Shown: positions 23,676 to 34,270 of the stretch, piece by piece
Numbering within the stretch: the first letter of the stretch is position 1
How the letters are laid out: the number at the start of each line of letters is the position of its first letter
Source of the DNA: Hericium rajendrae
Taxonomy: Eukaryota > Basidiomycota > Agaricomycetes > Russulales > Hericiaceae
Assembly (NCBI GenBank): GCA_033439255.1
Contig: CM065889.1
Coordinates: forward strand, 2,046,001 to 2,110,000
Length of the DNA: 64,000 bases
Reading direction: 5' to 3'
Translations under genes and position numbers: made by a program
The notes under the pieces: generated by a model
The model's database searches: none
Seen by the model: the letters and a program-made list of their open reading frames with translations, nothing else
Told to the model about the DNA's origin: nothing

Positions 23676-25078
23676 ATGGCAACTCTTCTGCATGTCAGAT
23701 GGAAGATCCAAACCCATCCTCACACTGAAAAGTGGTTAAAGTCCAGAATCATTGCTGACTGCATACGAAACATACCGTTTGTTGTAGAGCCTGACCGTCA
23801 CTGGCATGGGCTCCCTGAAACCATTGTAGCCCTGATTATTGAGGATCCTAGCTGGGTGAGTGGTTGAATTCAATGCATGGTGATTTGCAGTATACTGACT
23901 TATTTTCTAATTTATATAGATTGCACAGGCATTCCAGTACATTACCTTTACTACTGCTTGCTCTGTGAGCAATCAAGCACAAGCACTCGCTATCTTTTTC
24001 AGCTCATTGCATACCATCAAGAAGTATGGTGAGGAGAAAAATCACAAATACCTGCAAAGATGGCAAACATTTCTGGAAAGTAGTGGAGTAAGTTTATTTG
24101 ACAAAAGTGAATGTGACAAGCATCTAATGATTACTGCACAGGCCCCAAAAATGCAAAAACTCAGCATGACAGCTCCTGAGCTTGATGGACCTAGCTACTG
24201 CTCTGCTGAAGATCAGATAGCTTTTGGAAGGGGAGAGTTTTACAATTTAGACTCTGAGGATGAGAGTGATGGTAGGTTCATATATGCATTCTAAAAAATT
24301 ACACACTAACTGTCAACTGTTGTCATAGATGGAGATTATGTTCCTGAAGAGATGTATAGTGAGAGTGATGAGAATAGTGATATGGACATAAGCAGTGATA
24401 GTGGTAGTGATATGGTGGTCGACAGCATACATGACGATAATCAGAACCCTAGTGGTATGTATTTTTACACATCTTGCATGTTTGATACTGAATAAATTTG
24501 TTGATGTATCCAAAGGTACTGAATTCAATCTGGACAACTTCAAAATTACTAGCAGAAATCATTCAGCTTTGTCTACATATGTGATAACATCATCTGAAAA
24601 TAAGTTAAAAATCTGTACACGCTGGAAAGAGAGCTTGTATAAGTTGTTTCATGTAGATGTAAGTTTACAGAGATTTCAATTTACTCTTACTTACAATCAT
24701 TTTCAGGGGGATGATGATGAAAAGATGGTGAAATTAGCACAAGTAGAAGCTGTAGAAGCATTGAGGCAGATGCGAGCCATCAAAAAGGCCATTAGAGAGG
24801 AAGAAACTTGGAGAAAGGCAGTCAAGGTGTGTGCATTTATATTAGATTGGTTTATTATCAATGTCATATTTTTTATGTCAGCATTCTGGCCTTCACGATG
24901 TCTTCAAGGAAATTACAAATCCAGCCTTCTTTCCTACAATTGAAAGGATAAGTTTACAAAATAGCTACAGAAGGTACTGTTGGACACAAGCATTGTCTGT
25001 GATCGAACATCTGTGGACACCTGCCACAGTCTTTAGTAGCCTGCCGGATTTAGATGCAAGAGTAAGTTAGTCCAGTTG

Positions 25079-25460
25079 TGTCATGAATCGCCCATTGGTC
25101 TTCTTCATTCCCTTTGTTCCCTATATGGACACTCCCTTGTTATGTCCCCTTGTTCCCTGTTAGGATATCCCTTGTTCCCCTTTAGGATATCCCTTGTTCC
25201 CCTTTGGGACATCCCTTGTTCCCCTTCCCCTTGTTCCCCTTTCAGGATATCCCTTGTTCCCCTTTGGGCTATCCTTCCAGTATATATAGGGCTACCTTTC
25301 TGACTGGCTTCCTCAGTTTGTCCACTTGACTCTCCAGTCCCATTGTACCCTAGACATTCTCAGCCTGTCTCTACTCTCTATGACATCCTCTGCTCTTTGA
25401 TCCTTGATCCCTTGGGGTGACTTGGATGGCTTCACTGTTCCCCTGAACCCAGTCTTGACA
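25079..25460 (+). repeat. solo LTR with 5-bp target duplication
   Basis: 382 bp from TGTCATGAATCGCCC to AGTCTTGACA, flanked by AGTTG on both sides (25,074-25,078; 25,461-25,465). The interior repeats CCCTTGTTCCCCTTTGGGAC, resembling the sense strand of the 423-bp gypsy LTR, so it is a related but distinct family in plus orientation. It lies within an intron of the dioxygenase-like gene. Confidence 0.88.
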
Positions 25461-25821
25461 AGTTGAATTATGAAAAACATAACATGTAAGACTTTTATTT
25501 AGATAGAACCAACAACTGAAAGGGGAAGAATATTCCTTGATAATACCAAGAACATGTTCTTGAATGCTTTTCAAAATCATCCTCAGCTGATTCCTCAACC
25601 TGCTTATCCAAGCACAGTTTTCTTTCTTGTCTCTCTCAAGAATTTTATGTTGGCATGGGATCAATGGTTGCAAGATGGACTTGAAAAAATTGCTGGAATA
25701 TCAAATGTATGTCTTTATTTGTGACATAATAGTTATTGTGATTTGTGAGTTAACACTAATTTTGCAGACTTCAACATGGAACCTAGCAAATCTTTATTCA
25801 GATGTTATGAGAGGCACCGTA

Positions 25822-28796
25822 CTTGGGGGAAGAGGGCCGATGCTCTGCACGGCAATACGATTCCTTTTAAATTGTTCTAACTTTGTAGTGTTATTCTCAC
25901 AGAATTAATAAGATAACAGAGAATTGAATATACTAGTATTGTAATGCTGCAAAGATCTCTATCTTCAAAGTATATTGTTTTACATTTATCTCTTATTTTT
26001 ACGATTCCTTAGAATCGTTTACTCTAACCCGCTTTTCAACTCAAAAAAGATGACACCCAGCGAATGTAATGCCTTTTATAGTAATAATTTCTCACATCTT
26101 AAAGTAAAGTTGTAGGTTCGATTCTGGCAATTGTCATTTTTGTGATTTTAAATGTTTCTTAGAGATATCAGTCTACTAAATAAATTCAATTAGTGTTAAA
26201 CTATATGCATATGTAAATCAATGCTAGTCTTATCACAACTGAAAGATTTTAGTATAAGAAAGTGCAAACTTGTTGAGATAACAGATAAACATATTTAATA
26301 GGATATTCTGCACCTTGTCATTGATGTAAGTTAGTATGGTCTATGATAATATGATAAAGGCAGATGTTACCTAGTCAGAACATTTTTTTCATGAGAATAG
26401 GTTCAGAAATGACTGAGATATGAGCAGATCACTTCAAAAGATACCTTTGAGGAGAAGATCATAGTGATTGCATCGTAGCGGAGCAATGAGTGGTGCTATT
26501 TACACGCTAAAGATACCATTGGAAAGGTCTGATTCGTATCTTTCCAATGGCATATTATACAAGATGATCGGATATGTATTGAGAAAACGCGGTAGCGATT
26601 ACTGAAGGGTTGGTATTAGAGGTAGGGGCAAACTTGTTGAGGCCATATCTTTTTATTGACTCATCCAATTGTAATGTACCTAGCATCATTTGAAAGGTAT
26701 AATAAAGGGCTTTCTGATTCAATAAAGGGACCGGCGATATCTTCAGTACTTAAGGAGGTACACTCGAATTATCACAAAACCTCCTATTTGACTATTTTCA
26801 AGGTTTTACATAATCCGCAGCACGGGCAAAATGACATACTCCCGTCCCATGACATCATGAGGGGGACGGGAGTACGTCATTTTGCCCGTGCTGCGGATTA
26901 CATAAGCGATTTATAAGCAGGAAAAAATCGAAAAAATCATTCAAGTCTAGGGGCAAATCATCAAATCATCTGAGAATAGGCACATACTGAGTAGCATAAA
27001 AAATCAGTAAAAATCGTGTTAATATGGCCATCAATAGTACTATTCAGAAACACTTGAGTTGATGTTTATAGCTGGAGAATTGACAGAGATATAGCCAACT
27101 TACTGATTCAGACCCCTAGAAGGCAAAAATAAAATCAATCTAGGCAACATACAACAGTTGACAGACTTTCAAAGGCCACACTTATGTACTTCATAAATGT
27201 AAACACAATTTTTGAGAAGTCACATGCAACAGCGAGCCTGACCGGGCTCGCTGTTGCACGTGACCATTATTTTGTCATTAGTTCAACTCTTGCTGGTAGC
27301 AAAGTTTAACTTGGGGGAAGAGGGCCGATGCTCTGCACGGCAATACGATTCCTTTTAAATTGTTCTAACTTTGTAGTGTTATTCTCACAGAATTAATAAG
27401 ATAACAGAGAATTGAATATACTAGTATTGTAATGCTGCAAAGATCTCTATCTTCAAAGTATATTGTTTTACACTTATCTCTTATTTTTAAACTTTGCTAC
27501 CAGCAAGAGTTGAACTAATGACAAAATAATGGTCACGTGCAACAGCGAGCCCGGTCAGGCTCGCTGTTGCATGTGACTTCTCAAAAATTGTGTTTACATT
27601 TATGAAGTACATAAGTGTGGCCTTTGAAAGTCTGTCAACTGTTGTATGTTGCCTAGATTGATTTTATTTTTGCCTTCTAGGGGTCTGAATCAGTAAGTTG
27701 GCTATATCTCTGTCAATTCTCCAGCTATAAACATCAACTCAAGTGTTTCTGAATAGTACTATTGATGGCCATATTAACACGATTTTTACTGATTTTTTAT
27801 GCTACTCAGTATGTGCCTATTCTCAGATGATTTGATGATTTGCCCCTAGACTTGAATGATTTTTTCGATTTTTTCCTGCTTATAAATCGCTTATGTAATC
27901 CGCAGCACGGGCAAAATGACGTACTCCCGTCCCCCTCATGATGTCATGGGACGGGAGTATGTCATTTTGCCCGTGCTGCGGATTATGTAAAACCTTGAAA
28001 ATAGTCAAATAGGAGGTTTTGTGATAATTCGAGTGTACCTCCTTAAGTACTGAAGATATCGCCGGTCCCTTTATTGAATCAGAAAGCCCTTTATTATACC
28101 TTTCAAATGATGCTAGGTACATTACAATTGGATGAGTCAATAAAAAGATATGGCCTCAACAAGTTTGCCCCTACCTCTAATACCAACCCTTCAGTAATCG
28201 CTACCGCGTTTTCTCAATACATATCCGATCATCTTGTATAATATGCCATTGGAAAGATACGAATCAGACCTTTCCAATGGTATCTTTAGCGTGTAAATAG
28301 CACCACTCATTGCTCCGCTACGATGCAATCACTATGATCTTCTCCTCAAAGGTATCTTTTGAAGTGATCTGCTCATATCTCAGTCATTTCTGAACCTATT
28401 CTCATGAAAAAAAATGTTCTGACTAGGTAACATCTGCCTTTATCATATTATCATAGACCATACTAACTTACATCAATGACAAGGTGCAGAATATCCTATT
28501 AAATATGTTTATCTGTTATCTCAACAAGTTTGCACTTTCTTATACTAAAATCTTTCAGTTGTGATAAGACTAGCATTGATTTACATATGCATATAGTTTA
28601 ACACTAATTGAATTTATTTAGTAGACTGATATCTCTAAGAAACATTTAAAATCACAAAAATGACAATTGCCAGAATCGAACCTACAACTTTACTTTAAGA
28701 TGTGAGAAATTATTACTATAAAAGGCATTACATTCGCTGGGTGTCATCTTTTTTGAGTTGAAAAGCGGGTTAGAGTAAACGATTCTAAGGAATCGT
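25822..28796. mobile_element. Helitron-type foldback element, 1.3-kb inverted arms
   Basis: Structure: terminal module T1 (25,822-26,000), left arm (26,001-27,307), terminal module T2 (27,310-27,488), right arm (27,489-28,796). The arms are inverted copies that look identical over about 1,307 bp. T1 and T2 are direct repeats of 179 bp with about one difference. T begins CTTGGGGGAAGAGGGCCGAT and contains the stem GCCG-TGC/GCA-CGGC. Its complement matches the 3' end of the RepHel Helitron at 44,150-44,192. Arm outer ends carry the palindrome CGATTCCTTAGAATCG. Each arm holds two further palindromes (left arm 26,811-26,900 and 27,219-27,263). No target duplication is evident: joining CACCGT to AACAAG restores a plausible host exon. 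The 86-codon frames in the arms are probably chance. Confidence 0.85.
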
Positions 28797-30245
28797 AACA
28801 AGATGTGGCAACACGTATCACCGATGAAAGGTTTCTGTGCATATTTGAATGTACAAAAGAATTGAAGGACATATCTCACAGAGCAAAAGAACAAGGTTTC
28901 AACCGAGCAGAAGTCGGCAGAATTACAAGTCAACCAGGATCTAAAGTTGGTCTCCACCAAGACATACCAAAACTTCCAGGAGAAAAGAAGGGATGTTATA
29001 CATGTGGACACCTGGCTGCTAGTGAGGCATGCATCCTAAAGTTGGTTGTTGAAGAAAAAGATGTGGAGGCATTGAAGGGGTTTGTGATTACTTCTGCTCC
29101 TGCCAATGATCGATTGGTCCCAAAGGCATGGCTCTTTTTGTGTCTTGCATATATTTTGAGCTAACTTTATTCAAAGAGCATTCCAAAGAGTTTGCAATCG
29201 GACATACAGTATCGAACACCTGAAGAGTTAAATCTGCAAAGGATTGAACATCGACCTGTAGTGTTCAATAGATGTGGAAGAGATGCAGTACAGGTGCTAA
29301 CACCTGATCAGGAGATAGTGAGCTTCAATGTTACCTCCATTTGATTTATGTATTGTGTGCTAACATGTGACATCAGGTTGGTGGCATCAAGTTCAATGCA
29401 ATAAGAGGGGACCTATTGGACATGTGTGTGGAGCATCACAATCAACTATTTGAATCAAATCGATCCAAGTTGAAGAGAGGCTCAGACTTCCAGCAATGGG
29501 CATATGGTGATATGATTCCAATAGGAGCAAGACAAGCTATGGGTGGTATGGCTGGAGACATTTATAGGGAATATCCAGGAGCAGAGACCAACACTATTGA
29601 GAATATTCGGATCTTATTCAACCATGCCAAAGTAAGAGCATTGTTTAATACTGCTAGTATTTGAACTAAGGATGATTTAGGATGCTGAGATCCTAACCCA
29701 ATCTCTTGGAGCAGAAGGAAACATTGCAAGAGCAGATTTGCGAAGCGACAAGGACAATGCTGAGCTTAAAAGGCTCGGTGCAACTGGCATCAATCTTTTT
29801 TACTGTGATGATTACATGGCACCTCAACATGGTGACGACGACGAAGGATGGTCAGCCTGTAGTCAGCTCACAAAATCTGAAAACCTGAGGGATACAAGTT
29901 TCGACTTTGCCTATACAGCATACGGTGTGTATTTTCACACCCAGCCTGGATGTGTATGGTAAGCAAATTTGTTATGACATAAATATGTTTTATTGAAAAA
30001 ATCTAGGTGGTGGAATGCAAAGAAGACGCATGGTACTATTATGCCAGGTAAAAGTGAAATGAGAAGCACTGCAGGAGGAGGAGGAGGGGAAGAAGGGGGA
30101 GGAGGTCCAGCTGCAAAAAGCAAAGGTCAATGTGCAACTACTCCAAAGAGAGCAGTAAATGCAGCAAGACAGCAAGCAAGAGCCAGACGAGGTAGAGAGC
30201 TAAGAAATGCATACTGGGACAATGAGGTATAACAGAGCAGAGTAG

Positions 30246-31299
30246 TTAGAAATATGGAGACCATAGCTTATACTTTTGAACCGGCCAAGTATTTGATCTA
30301 ATCCAATTATGATCTGACCATTCCCACAAACTAAAGGTTCCTTCTCCTCTATGTGATGATTCTCTATATCCAAAACTAGAGCCATAATGCAGATAAACCT
30401 CTTTTAGATGAGGTAAACCTGCAACTGAGTTGAATACCACTGATGTTTCCAGGTTGTGCATCAGAACACCACATTTTTCAAAATATGCAGGATTTGGATT
30501 GTGTTCTGATTCATCATCAGCATCTGAGATGTCTTCATTGCCTGGAAAGTGTGCATCTTCTGGCCAATCTGAGATAAGCCATGTGGTTGAGATGATAAGA
30601 CGTGTGACATTTGAAAACTGCATCAATGATGAGATCCAGATTTGTCTTGATAGCCATGGATATGTGTAATGACCATATGGCTCCTACAGTAAATAAGACA
30701 TGTCAGAACAACTGGAGAAGATAGACCCAAATTATATACATCAGTGTCCTCATCTGAATGATTGATGATGGAAAGAGTGATGGATTGTTGGTTGAGACTT
30801 TTCATCCATTTTGATATGACTTGAAGATGATAAGATTGAATATTGTCCATGGATATAACAATAGAAGAGATGGTGGTGAGACGTGAAAAGAGAGTGTCTG
30901 CCTGATTGAGAACATAGGCATCTAAGATTTGAAGAATTTTGACAAGTCTTTGTGGAAGGTTGATTGAATAAATCCGAGGAGAAAGGACTCCCTCATGGAA
31001 TACGATGGTGGTGACATTTATAAAGATGAATTCAGAACGAGAAGAGATAAGAGGATTTATAATAGCAAAGTGTTGACGAAGCTGCAAGGAGATGGTATTG
31101 ATATATTGCAAGCTCAAAGAAAGATAGATAATCTTACTGTTTTCAGAAATCCGAAGAACTGTCTTGATGTACGAAGATGAACTGTGGTAGGGGGATGTGT
31201 CACTGCTCTAAGTACAGCCTTGTTGATAAGACGCATATCTCCAGCTTTTAGCATAGGATCTGTACAAATTCTAGTGTATATCTCTGTAGGAAGTTTCAT
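30246..31299 (-). CDS. F-box-like protein
   Basis: Start at the 31,299 ATG: MKLPTEIYTRICTDPMLKAG, the LP-x-E-I-x-x-x-I pattern of agaricomycete F-box-like proteins, followed by RLINKAVLRAVTHPPTTVHL. Two short introns are inferred: one with donor AAACAGTAAGATTA near 31,142 and acceptor TTGCAG, and a second of about 60 nt with acceptor TTTACTGTAG near 30,692. The last exon includes VTRLIISTTWLISDWP and LPHLKEVYLHYGSSFGY, repeat-like leucine-rich segments. No stop or frameshift was found. Likely a Skp1-binding adaptor, with unknown target. It converges with the dioxygenase-like gene, with 14 bases between the two stops. Confidence 0.65.
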
Positions 31300-31380
31300 G
31301 ATCGTGAAGAGCAGAGAGTGAATAATGGAAAGAAGATGGCCAGATGAAAGATAAAAGAAGTAGAGATAGCGTCGATTGCG

Positions 31381-31545
31381 TGGCATACATGTGATGTCAC
31401 AAGACAAGGTCACAGCAGATCACATGACCTCAGCCACCAGACCTTGTCCGGCCGGACAAGGTCAGAGTGGGTCATGTGACCTTAGCACAGCCATCAGACC
31501 TTGTCCGGCCACACAAGGTCAGTATAGGTCATGTGATCTCAGCAC
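31381..31545. repeat. palindrome-P repeat cluster, diverged
   Basis: Three spaced units of about 64 bp. Perfect palindrome at 31,441-31,464 (half-site GACCTTGTCCGG), a second with centre CCGGCCAC at about 31,499, and a degenerate first one. Each is followed by a CATGTGA-type site (GTCATGTGACC, GTCATGTGATC). The centre is CCGGCCGG instead of the GCGGCCGC of the 1,771 copies, with the change mirrored on both arms. Confidence 0.8.
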
Positions 31546-31852
31546 AGTCATCTAACACTTGTGCAGTTGCAAAATATGATTATATCTTCTGAATGTACTA
31601 GCTGAAATCAGGACAGTAATAAACTAGATGTACAAGGAATAATGTAGAAAGGATGTACAGTAAGAGGCAACAAGGGCTTATCTGTATCTGAGACGTGGCA
31701 CCCCCAATTTAGCAAAAGACTGACGATGTCACAGCAAGTTTTTACATGGCATGGACTGTCATCCTTTCTGCAAAAGCTGTAAGCATCCCCCCTACAACAC
31801 CAACAGGATATGCGTTCAAAACTGAGAGAGATTATATAAAGCAAAGACTAAG

Positions 31853-33120
31853 TTAAGTAGCAGAAGGTGCTGTGTCTTGCATAAAAGTGTCTTCTAATCC
31901 TTCTATACGATCTACCCCTTGGACGCTGCTGCTCTTCACCTTCTTCGCCTCCTTCTTCACTGAATATCCAATGCGTCTCTTCATAGTCTTGGAAGGGGAA
32001 ACAGTTTTAGTAAACTGTGCGGTATATACTTGCATGTCGTAAGCCTAATAGTGATGTGTGAGCAAGGTTGACGAGTAAAGATCAAAAGAAATAAGTTGCC
32101 TCTTGAAGCTGACGATCCAAAATAGCAATAGATCTGAGCTTGCACACCATTTGATACATGTCTTTCTTTGCCCAGAGCGGTACAGTACCAAAGGATACCT
32201 GCAGCTGAACTATTTGACCTGAGCGTATGACTGCTGGATCAATAGCAGTGTAGTCGTAGTTAGATGCTCTAAAAAAATATTCATCAGATTAAAGCGACAT
32301 TGAACTGATGAAAACAAGAGATCGTACAAGGTATCAGATTGTCTCTCGTAATACTCCACTTTGTTGTCTTCGAGGTGAGCACCTACATTAGACGTAGCTT
32401 GCAGCAAGATACCTTGGGGATTTATGACGTCTCCAAATGGAACAGGACTATGACCCTGAGATTGAGAGAGGGGAGTGACATAGCGATTGGAAAAGGCGAA
32501 AGACGGATGATCTTCCATCTGATCAGGGACCCAGGGTCTGAGACTGTTTACCGAATAGACACTATCGATGAGATGGTGGATGGCAGCGATGCCCATTATA
32601 GCCTGCTCAAAGATTGGTGAGCTGAAGCCTAGCAAATGCACGCTCTGCTTGGCCCAGATAGGCTTTCCAGGTAGGCTAAAATGATATCATTCAAGTTATT
32701 ACAGACAAAAGAGAGATAAAGTTGACATGTACCAGTTACGATGCAAGACAGGAGGTAAATCATAGTCAAGCAAGACACCCTGCATCTCCCAGACAGCCTC
32801 TTCCAGTTCCGCCTCAGGATCACTGTTCCGTAAGACAACCTTTGCAGTACCATCGGGGGCCTTATGTGAAACATAGTTTGCACGCAAAAATTTGATCTGA
32901 GAAAGACAACGTTCAGAAAGAGGTCATAAGCAAGAATATAGCTAGACGCACATCTGACATATGTTTGAGCTGAAGGTGACGTGGCAATTGCTGAGCAGCA
33001 TCCTCACAGATTTTGAGAGCATGAGTTTCTACAAATTGCGGTTAGCTAGGAGGAAGTGCAAAAGGACATAGACTTACGACAATCTGACTTGTCCAGAAAT
33101 TGGATCAGAGAGTGAGACAT
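31853..33120 (-). CDS. conserved hypothetical protein
   Basis: Start ATG at 33,120: MSHSLIQFLDKSDC, then a 49-nt intron and THALKICEDAAQQLPRHLQL, SDV, IKFLRANYVSHKAPDG, VVLRNSDPEAELEEAVWEMQ, AYLESLSGPSRACIC, LLGFSSPIFEQAIMGIAAIH, SLRPWVPDQMEDHPSFAFSN, YVTPLSQSQGHSPVPFGDV, then QIVQLQVSFGTVPLWAKKDM and a basic tail with MKRRIGYSVKKEAKKVK, a possible nuclear signal. I recall this as a recurring agaricomycete family without a named domain; function unknown. Introns are short and sites look good. No defect was found. It is divergent from the 34,271 gene. Confidence 0.6.
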
Positions 33121-34270
33121 TGTACGGTAAGAGAAGTTGGAGATGAAGAGAGGCGTGTATATGAAAATAGATGGAGACAAAATGAGGAAGAAGAGGAGTG
33201 ATGCAAGAAAATTTGGGCGGTTTGACCTGGACAAAAAATGAGATGAGGTGATTTCACATATTTGTTTGATTGGTAGACGGTCAGAAAAATATCATGTGGA
33301 TAGACAGGTGAAGAGCGTTACCAGGATAGTCATAGACTTTGCAATTCTATGTGAGTAAAGCGAAGGTGTCCAGACCATCTGAGAAATGGATCTGGGTTAT
33401 GTCAATGGGCACTGCCAATCAGCTTAGGCCATGCTGCAAAAATTGGACAGAGCAACAGTGTTAGTGGAGAAGCAAAGATTGTTAAAAGTTTTAGAGATCT
33501 GTAGATTCTGTCAACTGGATCAATGTCCCAATTCAGCTGTTTGCCAACTCCGTTAAACAGCACTACGGAACTTTCCATCAAGGTTCCTGGTTCTCGCTTA
33601 ACCAAAGCAGAAGATCAGCGGTGCGGAAGACTCGATTCTAACTCTTCCGCTGAACTTCCAATTCTCGGTAAGTCTGTAGTTTCAGATTGGATACCAGATT
33701 CAAATCTTGTTTCATGGTACGTGTCTTAGGTTTCTTCTTTGCATTCGCTTATTTCTTATCTGTCCAATCCACGTTCAGTATGTCAGATTCTCTCTTCGCT
33801 TCACCAACACCTAACAACCCGTCTCCTTCTTTTCCTCAGACAAATGTCAAGTTAGATGCAACTGTGCTGCATTTCAAAAATGTCAGGACCAACCTTGAGG
33901 CTTGAGTGGTCTAGAGCTATAGGTCAGTTCCATTCGGTCACATTCCTTGACTACCAGGTGTTCATATCCGTCTGCCCCAAAGATCTGTTCACCGATGAGG
34001 GTCAGTAGCTCGTAAATTCAGCATGTGGTTGTTACTGATTGGTCAGAATATTTGCAATTCTGTCTTGCAGCCAAGGTGATCATGGCAAAATTCCCTCGTC
34101 CTTTGTCGAGTGCAGAGGTCAATTCTTCAAGTCTATCTTTGGCCGGCCCTAAATCACAAGCATGCAGACCATATAATCTTGAGCGACAGCATCGACTGCC
34201 CTTCAGCATCTTGCTGCCCCCTTGTCCCCTCATTCATCTACTGCATTGTTCTGTCTTGCTATTAGCTGTC
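33121..34270. other. intergenic, small unconvincing frames
   Basis: Between two divergent hypothetical genes. A 42-codon frame at 33,780-33,905 (MSDSLFASPTPNNPS..) and a spliced-looking piece at 33,523-33,720 could be a decayed gene, but neither has recognisable homology. Confidence 0.4.

Larger units (their letters stand above)
23676..30232 (+). pseudogene. multi-exon gene with putative TET/JBP-like 2OG-Fe(II) dioxygenase domain, disrupted
   Basis: Exons starting MATLLHVRWKIQTHPHTEKW can be followed across many short introns to a stop at 30,232. N-terminal half: FQYITFTTACSVSN, an acidic stretch (YNLDSEDESDG, SDENSDMDISSDSGSD) and helical segments to ISN at about 25,710. C-terminal half: EEKKGCYTCG-type CxxC (KKGCYTCGHLAASEACI), SIPKSLQSDIQYRTPEELN, FNAIRGDLLDMCVEHHNQLF, RQAMGGMAGDIYREYPG, then INLFYCDDYMAPQHGDDDEG and GVYFHTQPGCVWWWNAKKTH-GT. 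The H-G-D triad (His at about 29,828) and the later His (30,029) fit the HxD...H iron site of 2OG-Fe(II) dioxygenases. I recall similar WWFN..HGT sequences among basidiomycete TET/JBP-like proteins, but this is unverified. A solo LTR sits in an intron, and a 2,975-bp Helitron-type foldback interrupts an exon. Confidence 0.5.

Noticed and set aside
26656-26916. 86-codon frame present in both foldback arms
   Set aside because: It is duplicated only because the arms are duplicated. It crosses a long palindrome, has no recognisable domain and lacks codon-like conservation evidence.
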